Notes: generated from the sequence alone by a model not told the origin. DNA of 64,000 nt from Bedellia somnulentella (GCA_963576735.1 OY755176.1:15671423-15735422); one strand, 5' to 3'; shown: positions 33,999-45,957, counted from the first letter of the stretch. A program made the numbers and translations.

Positions 33999-34331
33999 GA
34001 CTGCCTCCGTGGTCTTGCGGTTAAGCGCTTGGTTTCAAGTACGGAGGTCTCGGGTTCGATTCCCGAGGGGTGGTAACCTTACAAATTTAATTTGTAAGAT
34101 TTCACCCAGTTTGGAAGGATATTGCAGGCTTGAATCACCTGATTATCCGAAAATTAAGATGATTCCGTGCTTCGGAGGGCACGTTAAGCCGTCGGTTCCA
34201 GCTACTATTACGGTAGTAGTGGCTAGTCTGCCAACCCGCAATTGGCCAGCGTGGTGGACTATGGCCAAATCGCCCTATATAGGGTAGGCTCGAGCCCCTT
34301 GGTGGGGGCATATATGGGCTGTGAAAGAAAG
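33999..34331 (+). repeat. SINE-C, tRNA-derived, full length
   Basis: 333-bp copy flanked by AATTGTGAATA at 33988-33998 and 34332-34342 (11 bp, exact). Head is tRNA-like: GCCTCCGTGGTCTTGCGG from 34003 with an A-box-like TGGTCTTGCGGTTAAGCG and an exact B box GGTTCGATTCC (34053-34063). The middle carries CGTGCTTCGGAGGGCACG (about 34167-34184), then AAGCCGTCGGTTCC. The head is not a working tRNA gene: the arms do not fold into a full cloverleaf and it lacks a pol III stop nearby. The open frame at 34009-34287 is read-through. Confidence 0.92.
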
Positions 34332-34342
34332 AATTGTGAATA

Positions 34343-36599
34343 AACATTTAAAATGAAAATGCATTAGGTCTTCTTAGTTTTCACATTATCTGAAATGTCG
34401 GGTTGCATAGCATTCCTGAAACTTTGACAAAGCTAGATAGACAAGCTGTTTCAACATGACTTTTCAATGGAAGAAGATGTTTGGCGTATAAATGAAATTC
34501 AAAGAATGAATGAAATTTCAAATAAGGTTAATAACGAATTCAAGAGGGAATCTCACAAATTACCTATATAAGCGCGAAGATCACGATAAAAAAATAAGTA
34601 TTTAATTAAATCTATTATATTGAAAAAACTTGTTGATTTACATAATTTAAATTTTATGAAATAGAAAAGTATTTACAGTCATAATAAAACAAAATGATTC
34701 AGGTTCAAAGATTTTCAACCTAGCGAAGCTTAAGATGCTGGCAAAAATTTTCAAAGCGATCTTGCTAAAATTGAAGACTTGTTTTCCTCTAAAATTTAAT
34801 GGTATAAAGAGCTTTTAAAAGTTAATATAATGGTGCCGTTAAGTAAGAATTTACAATAGTCTGGCAGCTATCAGACGGGGCGGGGTAGTTCGGGGTAGAG
34901 CGACTGCCAACTTAGATAGTTCCGACTTTATTATATCCTGCTTTTATTACTTCACTTTATCATGGGAATTTCATATCCAGTTTTGAACTTGAAATTCTTA
35001 AGCTATTCAGTTTTGTTATGCTAGGAGCGGAAAAATAATGGAGTTATTTAAATTTCAATTGTATTTTAATAGCCGTAATATGGAATAGAATGACTCTTTA
35101 TTGCACACCATATCATATAAATTACTTGAGACAAGTAAAAACATTTTACAATTTAATGAAAAGGGTAAAAAGGTTCTAATTCCGAATTTACACTTTATAA
35201 TCAAATTATTTAATATAGTGAAATAAATGAAACAAATACATGACATACGAAAATATAAAATTTTATTTATAAGATAACACTTTTTCTCAAACCAAAAAAT
35301 CATATCAGTATACAGTAATAATAATATGGATATCACGTAACAACAACGATGTTTTAACACAAAAACGTGTTAATGGCTTGTATGATCGTATCAGATACAA
35401 TTATCTTGTTCTGTTTAAATCATTTCTGAGGTTATTGTGTCAAGTTTTCATCAGACACAGCGGTGTTTGGTAACGTTTCCTACTCATTGATTTCCCGCAC
35501 AATTTTTATTACAGTGTTCATACTTTATGAATTTAATATTTCTTAAATATTCCCTCCATGGTATGAAGAATATCATTATATTTTATTTCAGTTTCATATT
35601 CCAAAGTTTTAAAGTACTAGGTAGGACGAAAGCAATAATTTTAAAACGATTTGTCTTACTTAGAAATAAAAAACTCTTGAAAAACCGCACGATTTTTGTA
35701 CTTATCATTAAACTTCACAATTAAATTTATCAGTTATTCTTATTACTAGTAGAGAATTGCTTTTTACTTGTTTTTATAACTTTGTAAAGTAAGGTTGATT
35801 TGTAATTAAAGTAAAGAGCGAACATGAAAAACAATACAATAGTTTTTCCAGGATCACGAAAAAATGCGATCGGTACCTTACTAGCCCCTAATGGCATGCA
35901 CGTATGACTATTATACAATCACCACAGATATACGACTAGACGACAGTAGTATAAGAGTCATAAAACAGTGGTATAAGTATAACAGCGTTGCAGGCGCATG
36001 TAATAGAGCCGCAGGAAGGAAGCGGTGACTGTCAAGGTCGCGGGCGACGACGCGCGACTCGGCCATTGTTTTAAACGTTTGTTTAAAACAGTTTTTTTAA
36101 ATGGTTTTCATGTCACGTTGAGAGATTACCCAACGCTGGATTAAACGTTTTTTGAGGTTATTTTGGTCTGAGCCAAGATTTTGTAGCTTTCAGTGCTAGA
36201 AATTCAAGAAACCTGCGGATATTCTGTCAAAAGTCAATTTTTACACAATTTGAACGTAGCCGTTAGTTTGTTATTTTAGAGTTCATAGAATCAACTTAGC
36301 AACCGAAGTGAGGAAGACCTCGGCTCCAAGTACAATATATGCCTACAAATTCGGTGTCCATTCTTATGTCAGATGTATTATATATTGATCAGAGTTTGAA
36401 ACTATACTGACTCATATGACAGAGAATACACACACGGCTGCGATAAACATCTATGTAACGTAAGTATCTGTCTAGGTAATAAATATGTACCATGCGACAA
36501 ATCCAATCATATTGTGATATTAAAAAATATTATTTTAGCTATTCCCTTAATTAGGTATATCTTTAGCTATTCCCTTTGACGTGTTCATCGTGAATTATA
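34343..36599. other. AT-rich stretch with one GC-rich patch
   Basis: Nothing named. A GC-rich patch at about 35985-36066 (GTCGCGGGCGACGACGCGCG) could be a first exon or promoter but has no clear frame or core promoter motif. Confidence 0.4.
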
Positions 36600-36600
36600 T

Positions 36601-36690
36601 CCGTGTAGCGTCAGCTTAGCAATATCGCTTCCCGTGGAGACGGATACGGGGCTACCAAGGATATGAGGCCTTTAAATGGTTGTTCGCAAT
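36601..36690 (+). repeat. SINE-A head remnant
   Basis: CCGTGTAGCGTCAGCTTAGC then decayed TTCCCGTGGAGACGG; the remainder is not recognisable. Confidence 0.55.
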
Positions 36691-36954
36691 ATGACTAGAA
36701 TGAATTTTAATTTAAACTATATTATCCCCAATCAATTTTATCACTGATTAAAAAATTAACCGAATCTCTAGCATCATTTTGTACCCATTAGTATAGATTG
36801 GTATTGATAATTAACCATCTATATCATGAGTATTGATTGGTTGTACGTCTTAATACATATAAAGAGTTCATGTAGCAAATAGCAATTGAAAGTCTAAATC
36901 CATAGAAGAGTGCACATAGCAAATAGTTAGCAAGTTGCAGGTCGCACTGCTCGT

Positions 36955-37062
36955 AGCGGAGGTACAGACAAGGTCAGGATAGTCGCACTGCAGCTGCAGA
37001 CACTCGTATCGATCCGACATCTCCCCGTGGCACTGTACCGACGCTATGCCAATGCGCTTTAC
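36955..37062 (-). other. GC-rich patch, possible exon fragment
   Basis: Minus strand reads SGSVKRIGIASVQCHGEMSD, then RYECLQLQCDYPDLVC, a Cys-rich, protein-like string. No strong splice acceptor or donor surrounds it and a plus-strand frame is also open, so strand and coding status are unresolved. I do not recognise the protein. Confidence 0.3.
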
Positions 37063-37149
37063 ACTCCCCGATGTTTTTATAGTTTTATCGATGTTGTTGA
37101 AACCGGGATGTTTTTATGTGCACTATTTAGGTACACTGGTACCACTTAG

Positions 37150-37285
37150 GTAGAGTACACTGTCTAAGCAAAACGTGGGTACCTACTTTGGACAATAGGT
37201 GGCGCTGTTACTTGTTGTTAAGAAGTATTGGTACCTCTGCCAACCCTTTCGGGGATAAACGGCGTGAACGTTTATGTTATGATGT
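37150..37285 (+). repeat. SINE-B 3' fragment
   Basis: From GAGTACACTGTCTAAGC through ACGTGGGTACC and CCTCTGCCAACCC to the CGGCGTGAACGTTTATG tail. The head half is missing. Confidence 0.8.
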
Positions 37286-39580
37286 GTATATTTTATTTAG
37301 GTATCATTATATTAATAAAGTGTTCGAACTGTATAATTTGTTGATGTTATTAGGTAAAGGTACCTAATTTGGGTATATCACGCTTTCGTGTCAAATAGTT
37401 AACACGAAAAACTAATAATCTTTTAATTTTCACAGCATAATATGGTATTAGTATTACTCATGAGTTCAGAACTTTAAAAGTGTTATATACTAAACTGCAT
37501 TTTAGTTTCATAAGCAGAAAACCGTGGAGTGTAAAGGCAGTGGGAGATTTGATCAGATGCGAGGGGGTGTGTTCCACAATAACTAACCAGTGCTGTCAAG
37601 GTCGTCTTTACTAGTATTTTATCCGCAGTTTACTTCAAATATTACTTTCTAAAGCAATCAACTCCGTATGGACTCTCATACATTGCACTTTCAAAAGTTG
37701 CTGTGTGAAATTTAATTTATTTTCAACTAAAACAATGAAAGTATAAAGTTAACCGCTTATTATATTAAGTGCTTGTTATATACAATGCTGCTAGTACACG
37801 TAAGGTTTATGAGGACTGTTTTATTCAATGTATAGAGGTATTTCTAAACTAACTGTTGTTCGTTCAGTTCATACATTAAACTACTTACGTATAATCTAAT
37901 TCGACTGTTTTTTTGGAAACGTGTCAAATTAACAATACGTATATAGTATTGCTAGATTAAATTGGAATTACCTTCTTTCGTTTTATCGTTTTTGAAGATT
38001 TTCGCAGTGGCAGTTGGGTGCTCCTTTTTGTAGCTTTCTTTATACTATACTTTAATATTTATATTCAAATTTTCTTACAAACCCACTTTGAACCAAGACT
38101 GTAACAAAAATTGCTATTTCTTCTTTGAAACGCAACTGTTAAATATTTTAATTTGAATGCTTTTATATATCCTCTAACCTATTTCAAACCACCGAAAAGC
38201 AGTACTCATCTAACCGCATGAAAATGCATAATAAAAGTTTTTACGGTCAGTTGGTTTAGTTTTGAACTCGAACCGGAACACTTATCCTATGCCATTGTAA
38301 TAAATCTTATAGTCGAATAGTTTTCATGTGGTTTTGTCAAAAAAGATCAGTCTCGAAACTTTATACGACGCTTGTGAAACTTCACAAAGTTCTTGCCACT
38401 ACATTTACGATGTTTTAGATGGAAAGTGGCTATAAAACGATGTATGCTGGTAGTTCCGCTGAAAATCTATGGGAAACCATAAGGTATGTGTCAGAGATCA
38501 GAGAGAAACCATAGTTTGCAACAGATAAATACACATCACCGAATTCAGATAAAAATAATATGTGATGGGCACTAAACTTAGTTCTAATTTAATTTTTTTT
38601 GTTTTATTTCCGATGATCCGAGACTTAAGTATTTATTATTATTAATTGTGAGTAATTTTAAAACAAAATAGTATAAAGTATACATTAACCTTCAAAAATT
38701 GATACCGCTGTAAAATTCAGTATATTTTGATTAAATGACTGAACATTAATTCTCATCATCATCAGCCCATAGACGTCCACTGCTGGACATAGGCTTACCC
38801 TGAAGATTTCCACAACAACATTTAGATTTAAAATTAAATAAGTTTAACTTTTTTGAACTATTTTCTATTTACCATATTTAGTACTAATTATTGTAGGCAA
38901 CCATACAGTATACAACTATACTAACAGAGACGTGTCGGTAGTATTTTGTTCTATAATATTGCCAAACAAAAATGCTTGATTTCTTTTTATACATCTGCAA
39001 AGAGAATATTTGTCTATTTGTATAAAAATAAAAAACCCCTCACAGAAACACCAAATCATCTCCGGCACATCTACAATATTAAGTATTGACAACAGAACCA
39101 TGAAGTATTTACACAATTGAAACATTGTTTCCTCAAACAAAACATGTATTGTTACTTATGTTATTTGACAGTCATCATCTTTTAACAATTCTTACACACA
39201 ATAACCGCCTCTACATCCTCTTCGTTAAGTATCATAATTGCTTACAATTTCTTTGTACAAAATAATAGGTGTGCAGAATGTAACAGAAGTCAAGGTTTTT
39301 GTATGTAAAATAATACTTTATGGTGTTTAGATGTCAAATAATATGACACTGTTGTGACAAGTATCACGACTCGATATCAATAACGACAATGATCGTTTAC
39401 GCGTATTATTGCGTATTATAATATGAGTATAGTGTCTATGGGTTACACGTATAAAACATGGTGAACATAATACACAGAGAACTTTACTAAATAGAGCGGA
39501 AACCTTTGCTATATAACTTTCAATATTATTTTCAAACTCAGAGACGAGTGAATCCTAGTAGAGTGAGGCTTTTTAAATCT
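37286..39580. other. AT-rich stretch, one short repeat
   Basis: Only the 38752-38805 repeat fragment could be named. Confidence 0.45.
38752..38805 (+). repeat. Lepidopteran-type repeat fragment
   Basis: CATCATCATCAGCCCATAGA, then CGTCCACTGCTGGACATAGG and CTTACCC. This string is recalled as a very common dispersed repeat end in moth and butterfly DNA; its parent element was not determined. Confidence 0.5.
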
Positions 39581-39591
39581 TATTTTTACTA

Positions 39592-39805
39592 CATACATAC
39601 ATATACTCACGGCTATATTTCCCTAGAAGGGATAACCAGAGCTAAGGAATTATAAATTCCTCAGCCACTTTTGGAAGTTGAGTGGGGAAAAGATGGTAAG
39701 AAGAAAGGTTTTTGGGGATGGGTCTCCAACCGCATCGCCCAAAAATCCAATAAAAAGCCCCAATACCCTTAGTCGCCTCTTACGACATCCGTGGGTAGAA
39801 AGGGG
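39592..39805 (-). repeat. SINE-A copy, 5'-truncated
   Basis: Flanked by TATTTTTACTA at 39581-39591 and 39806-39816 (11 bp, exact). It stops inside the head (GGTAGAAAGGGG), so it lacks the GCCGGCACTACACGGC end. Exact duplications around a 5'-truncated copy are the mark of target-primed reverse transcription. Confidence 0.95.
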
Positions 39806-39816
39806 TATTTTTACTA

Positions 39817-42225
39817 TACAATATAATTATGGTTTTACAACAAAAAACATGATCTAAATCAGTGTATTCACTGTTGAACTTTAACGACACATCTAATAAT
39901 GCTCACATTTATAAGTTAATATTTAATAAGTGTTAGACAAGTTTTTTTATTTCGCTTTTTAACTATCCTGACCAAGTAATATGCACATTGACTAGCAAAG
40001 ATCCAGTGCATCGGATTTCTTTACCTTGTCTCTCCTACTACCACAAAAATCAACAGCGTGTATATAAACTAAAAGCAAAAAGTGTAAGTATGATCAAATG
40101 ATTGTAAGTGTAGGCTCTGTATAATTATGAAATAAAAATATGTAGGCAAACATTTAGAATTATAATTTGCACGAAACTTACCTTTATGATGTGTATAGAT
40201 ATTCTCCGTGACCTAATTTTCAAAATTAACACTGCTACTAAATTTTCAAACCTTTATTTATACCGTCAAAGTATTAATTCTTCTAGACATCATATAAAAC
40301 AAATGTCAAATAGCTTTATTGATCCTACACAGAGCACTTAAACAAGTTGCGAGGGCCCTTTCACTAGACCTGAAGGATCTGTTGAACTGGGTACCCCAAA
40401 TTATAATATGATGCATGCCTATTGCTGTTTTTTACGAACTCACTGAAGCATAATCATACTGAATAAGTATAATTCGTCCATAAGGGTTACCCCACAATTT
40501 CTTATCAATGTTAACTACTTGATAAAGAACTACATGTATTATTATGGAAATATAGAAAAACTAAGTGGCATAGCGTAGGCTTCAATTCAGGACTCAAGAC
40601 CAAGCACCTCCTGAGTAGTCTTCTCCTAGTTTCTTAAGGTTCCCAAAACTTTACACGATATTCAAAACAACGGTTGCCTCTACCGGGAATACCAATTTGC
40701 AGAAATTATCAACTTGTAGTAATTCTAATTTGAAAAAAGAAAGCATTTATTCATAACCAAAGGAATACTTTAAATACATGACGTTCATATTTAAGCATAA
40801 AAATTAAACAACAAAAATTTAAATAAAAATGAAATCAAGTAAAAAATAATAAATAACAAACTCAGTTTTATCATTTCGTTGCCCCTTAGCTACAAACTGG
40901 TCATTGACTCAGCATAATATTACCGATGTGTTTAAAACAACAACGGCAACGCTGATTTTCAGCCAGTGCCAATCCATAATGTGCTGGATATCACAACTAA
41001 AACTTCCAATATAGTACATTGAGATAGAAAATCTCCCAACAAATGCAAGTCGCACACCTACCAAGCCTAGGGCCAATAACGTTTTCTATTGCAGAGAAAA
41101 GTTAGGTTCTCATATCTTTCGAAAGTCCATCAGTCAACCGAGCTTCGAGCTTTAAATTCACAATGTCTCTCATAGGGAAATTGTATAACCGCCCCGATTA
41201 GAAGTAGCTTCAAGCAATCACTATTATCTTAAGTATGACAAATTACTTGCTATTATTTAATGATATTATTTAAGAGACCGCGATCGTAAATGTCTATTAA
41301 ATTGTTTGTCGGTGAAATTTAAACGGATTTAACATAATACGATAAGATTTACTAGTTGTGAGATTATTTTTTTGCCGTTATATCTAATAAGAAGACAATA
41401 GTGGTAATGTTTAAGTTATCTTTGTGAAGCTCACAGATAGAAGAGTCTTATAAATAATTGTAATTTATTTAGTAAGTAAACATCTAAACACATAGGCTAG
41501 CGGTCTGGCTGAAAGGACTAGTTTCCAGGGCCGTAAATAAATAAAACTTACTAACTAACTAGGCAAGCGGTTTTCTTTTACTGCTAGTCATATTTTTTAA
41601 CTACTTTTACTACGCCAGTGTCATACGAGATGACATAGTGAACTCGCACTTTTTCTTGATTGTAAGTTTTTGTTCTATGGATGGAAACCTATAGTAATGA
41701 ACTCTTAATTGAGAATATTTTACAAATTTTTACTTCCAAGAAATACTGAGGAAATGATGATACTAAGAACCGCCGTGAGGATTGGTGGCCGGGCATTGGC
41801 CTGTACGACCAATTATGTCGTGTTAAAACAGATATCTGAAGGACTTAGTTTAACTTTGGTGAAAAAACTACTTGAAGAGCGACTTCCTACTATACTTACT
41901 TAATTTACTTAAATAATTTTAAGCGTTTAAATACCAATTTACGTAACATTCCAAAAATTACGTGTCATCCATTGTGTTTTTTCCTTGAACGGCGGAACCT
42001 TGAGTTTGTTGAAACAGCTGATTTTCGTAAAAACGTTTTGATGATTTGGCCAAAATGATATGTTTTCAACAATACTACAAAACTTCCCAAACTTGCAATG
42101 TTCAATTGAATATTTGAATAGCGAAAAAGAATATATTTCATGCAACGAAACACACGGATGTATACAGGGATCTTACCTCTACTTACATTTATGTCTTGTA
42201 CATCTATCGCTCTACGTGGTAATAT
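39817..42225. other. AT-rich stretch, nothing recognised
   Basis: No named feature. A 64-codon frame at 41709-41903 reads somewhat protein-like (RTAVRIGGRALACTTNYVVL) but has no known motif or splice context. Confidence 0.4.
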
Positions 42226-42495
42226 GCCGTGTAGTGTCAGCTTAGAATATGCCGTGTTGTGTCGGCACAGAATATCACTATCCCATTTCTTCCGGTGGGT
42301 GTACGTAAGAGGCGACTAACGGTATCGGGGCTTTTAAAGGATTTTTGGGCGATGCGGCTGGAAACCATCACCAACAACCTTTATATTACCATCTTTTCCT
42401 TACTAAAATTTCCAAAAGTGGCTGAGTAATTTTTAATATCTTAGCTCTGGCTACCCCTTCTAGGGATCTATAGCCGTGAGTATATGTATGTATGT
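42226..42495 (+). repeat. SINE-A copy with doubled head (first of pair)
   Basis: Two head sequences in a row (GCCGTGTAGTGTCAGCTTAG and, 29 bp on, GCCGTGTTGTGTCGGCACAG), then a normal body and tail. Followed after 26 bp by a second copy of similar design. Confidence 0.92.
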
Positions 42496-42521
42496 GATAA
42501 TACGTAAGATAATACGTGATT

Positions 42522-42788
42522 GCCGTGTAGTGTCGGTTTTGGCGTGTAGTGTCGGCTTAGAATAGCACTACCCCGTTTCTACCGATGGGTGTACGTAAGA
42601 GGCGACTAACGGTATTGGGACTTTTAAGGGACTTTTGGGCGATGCGGTTGGAGACCCATCACCAACAACCTTTACTTTACCATCTTTTCCCGCTCAACTT
42701 TCCAAAAGTGGCTGAGGAATTTCTAATTCCTTAGCTCTGGCTACCCCTTCTAGGGATCTATAGCCGTGAGTATATGTATGTATGTATG
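42522..42788 (+). repeat. SINE-A copy with doubled head (second of pair)
   Basis: GCCGTGTAGTGTCGGTTTTG directly followed by GCGTGTAGTGTCGGCTTAG, then a near-consensus body and a CGTGAGTATATGTATG tail. Same orientation as the copy before it. Confidence 0.93.
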
Positions 42789-42789
42789 A

Positions 42790-43256
42790 TGTATGAAAGT
42801 GATAAAAATACCTATTGTTCTTTTAATCAAAACCATAATCTCAGTAAAAAGTTGTTTTCAATTCTATTCTATTCAGAATTTACTTTTACTTGACCATCGT
42901 TTGTTTTCTAATAAGTTGTAAGCCTATCCTTGTATGCAAATACAGAACAAATATCAGAACAGATAACAGTTTTCTACTGCGGACGCGAAATCCACAAATA
43001 TGGAGGGAAAGCTGACCAGTTGTATAAATAAACAATACTAGCAGAACCGTTTTCTAACTAACTATATCATTTGCGTAAAATATGTAATGACCATTACATT
43101 AAATTTTACAAAGGTAGATTGTGTACAAGTGATATATACTAAAGTGAAATATTTATCATTTGTTTAAACGTAGTGATGTCGTAAGGCTAGGCTCGGAAGT
43201 CGGGGATTCGATATCGTTCTAGGATGAAACATTATTATGATTTGAATGTTCTTGAC
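42790..43256. other. AT-rich spacer, nothing recognised
   Basis: No named feature. Confidence 0.4.
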
Positions 43257-43266
43257 ATGAAAACCT

Positions 43267-43518
43267 CATAATGCCGTGTAGAATAACGCCAGCTTAGAAT
43301 GACGCTACCCCTTTCTACCCACGGGTGTCGTAAGAGGCGACTAAAGGTATCGGGGCTTTTTATTGGATTTTTGGGCGATGCGGTTGGAGACCAATCACCA
43401 AAAACCTTTATTTTACCGCCTTTTCCCCAATGAACTTCCAAAAGTGGCTGAGGAATTTATGATTCCTTGGCTCTGGCAACCCATTCTAGGGAATTATAGC
43501 CGTGAGTAATATGTATGT
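43267..43518 (+). repeat. SINE-A copy
   Basis: Head GCCGTGTAGAATAACGCCAG is slightly rearranged; body and tail are normal. Possible duplication ATGAAAACCT / ATGAAAACTT (43257-43266 and 43519-43528, one difference). Confidence 0.9.
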
Positions 43519-43807
43519 ATGAAAACTTTTTTATGATTTTTTTTCTTTCGTTTATTTATCTTTTATTTATTATTATGATGTTAATAGTTTAACGTTGCAG
43601 AGTATATTATATACATTGCATAGAGTTTTTAACATTTGTAAGTAAGAAAGTAAGCAAATAATATATAAATAAAGAAAGGTATGCTGGGGGTCTTATCTAT
43701 CTTTGAGGTGCAATATAGCTATACAACAAAATATTTAAATAAATAAAACTTGAATTATTAGCTTTAGCCATATTTATATTGATTTATTGAAAAGTAATAT
43801 GAAGTTT

Positions 43808-44056
43808 ATAATAAGCCGTGTAGTGTCGGCTTAGAATAACACTAACCAATTTCTACCCGTGGGTGATTGTAAGAGGCGACTAAGGGTATAGGGGCTTATT
43901 AAGTGATTTTTGGGCGATGTGGTTGGAGACCCGTCACCAAAAACATTTATTATTACCACATTTTCCCCAATCAACTTCCAAAAGTGGCTGAGGAAGTTTT
44001 CATTCCACAGCTCTGGCTACCCCGTTAAGGGATTTATAGCCGTGAGTATATGTATG
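43808..44056 (+). repeat. SINE-A copy, 25-bp target duplication
   Basis: Flanked by an exact 25-bp repeat (43783-43807 and 44057-44081, beginning TTATTGAAAAGTAATATG). This is longer than the 8-16 bp seen around other copies. Confidence 0.95.
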
Positions 44057-44501
44057 TTATTGAAAAGTAATATGAAGTTTAACTTAATTTGATAAAAGAA
44101 CCCGGACTTGGCTCCAATATCGTTTTCGATGTTCCATGTGTCGTCGACACACATGTTGATATGAATATATCATATTTCTTTGAGGAATCCATCCAAGCGT
44201 AAACTTACGCTCTACAGATTAGGAAAAAACGTATCAAAATACATCTTTGATATCAGCCTTCTTGTAATGATGAACTACACAATAATCTTGCTTAGAAAAA
44301 TATTAGAAATTTTTATTACCTAGCAATGATACTTGAACTTTCAAATGCATTAGTTGAGATTTGTCAGTCCGAAAACTTTTCTTTTAATCGAGTAACAAAG
44401 AACACAAACAAAACAATTTACGATATTACGAATAAATGTTATGAATAAATTACTTGCTTGGTTGTAAAAGTATAGAAGTAAGCACCCAATATTAAAAACA
44501 C

Positions 44502-44882
44502 TTAACATAACATAACATAAACATAACATAAACGTTCACGCCGAATATCCCCGAAGGGGTTGGCAGAGGTACTAATACTTCTGAACATCACGTGGCTTTG
44601 TCACCTGGTGTTCAGAGTACCCACGTTTTGCATGGACAGTGTACTCACGTGATAGGGGGCAGGCCTATCGCCGTTTTTGTACGAATACACTGTCACACGA
44701 CTAAGTACAACTCAGCCATGTGGGTTTCCTCACGATGTTTTCCCTCACCGTTAACAACCATGATAAATTAACCACACATATGTCTTTAGAAAACACAAAT
44801 TGGTGTAGGCCCGACCCAGGATTTGAACACTAGTCGTTTGCACGATAACCGAGTGTTCTACCCACTGGGCTATCATGGTTGA
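44502..44882 (-). repeat. SINE-B copy, full length
   Basis: Best SINE-B copy. Minus-strand head CATGATAGCCCAGTGGGTAG (A box TAGCCCAGTGGG) and B-box-like GTGTTCAAATCC near 44818-44829, body as in other copies, tail TGAACGTTTATGTTATG repeated towards 44502. tRNA-derived by its promoter spacing. Confidence 0.9.
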
Positions 44883-44994
44883 ATCACTTGTTGAAACACT
44901 TGTTTTAACATAACGTACTTTACTTTACGTGGTAAAGAGGCTTACTATCTAAACATAGTGATAGTTTCTAAATTTTATACGGTTCATTTATATA

Positions 44995-45216
44995 TATTTA
45001 CTCATGGCCTAAAATCCAAAAAAGGGGTAGCCAGAGCATTAGAGCTAGAATCTCCCCAGCCACATTTGGCAGTTGATAGAGGATACGATGGTAAAAATAA
45101 AGTATCATTGGTGACGGGTGTCCAACCGCATCGCCCAAAAACCACTTAAAAAAACTATTTCGACGACACCCGTTGCTAGAAAGGGGTAGTGACGTTCTAA
45201 ATCAGCACTACTCGGC
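44995..45216 (-). repeat. SINE-A copy, diverged subtype
   Basis: Flanked by ACGGTTCATTTATATA at 44979-44994 and 45217-45232 (16 bp, exact). Body differs from the main type (CATTAGAGCTAGAATCTCCC, GTATCATTGGTGACGGG), matching the copies at 2801 and 45709: a recognisable subfamily. Confidence 0.92.
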
Positions 45217-45228
45217 ACGGTTCATTTA

Positions 45229-45475
45229 TATACATACATATACTTACGGCTATATTTCCCTAGAAGGGGTAGCCAGAGCTAAGGAATTATAAATTCCTCA
45301 GCCACTTTTGGAAAATTGAGTGGGGAAAAGATGGTAAAGTAAAGGTTGTTGGTGATGGGTTTCCAACCGCATCGCCCAAAAATCCCTTAAAAGCCCCAAT
45401 ACCGTTAGTCGCCTCTTACGTACACCCATCGGTAGAAACGGGGTAGTGCTGTTCTAAGCCGACACTACACGGCGT
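45229..45475 (-). repeat. SINE-A copy abutting previous copy
   Basis: Main-type copy whose tail begins within the right-hand target duplication of the copy before it, so it inserted into or beside that older copy's flank. Confidence 0.93.
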
Positions 45476-45708
45476 TTCCAATTAAAATTATTTTTTATAA
45501 TAATAGCTCAGATTATTCACGCTATGTCTAACTACAGTTAGCAATAAAAGTGTCACAATCATTGACAAAAGTAACCGGATATGATTTACTTTGGCGCTAT
45601 TGTTCGCCTGCCACTCTTGAAAGTATTATGATATGGATTTAATAACTATTTCTTCATTGAAATCGATATCTCATGCAATATATAGTCGCAGCCCTTGTTT
45701 ATGATTGA

Positions 45709-45957
45709 CATACATACATATACTCACGGCCATAAACCCCAAAAAGGGGTAGCCAGAGCTTCAGAGCTAGAAACGTTTTAGCCACATTTGGAAGTTGATA
45801 GGGGATAAGATGGTAGAAATATAGTATCATTGGTAATGGGTCTCTAACCGCATCGCCCAAAAACTACTTAAAACCGCCCCATACGCTTAGTCACCACCTA
45901 CGACACCCGAGGGTAGAAAGGGGTAGTGGCATTCTAAGCCAGCAGTAGACGGCACGT
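45709..45957 (-). repeat. SINE-A copy, diverged subtype
   Basis: Flanked by TTTATGATTGA at 45698-45708 and 45958-45968 (11 bp, exact). Same subtype as 44995-45216 (TTCAGAGCTAGAAACG, GTATCATTGGTAATGGG). Confidence 0.93.

Noticed and set aside
34003..34075. Functional tRNA gene
   Set aside because: B box is exact but the sequence is part of a full SINE with target duplications and does not fold as a complete cloverleaf.
41709..41903. 64-codon frame with GGRALACTTNYVVL
   Set aside because: Slightly protein-like but with no family, splice context or neighbouring exon; left unassigned.
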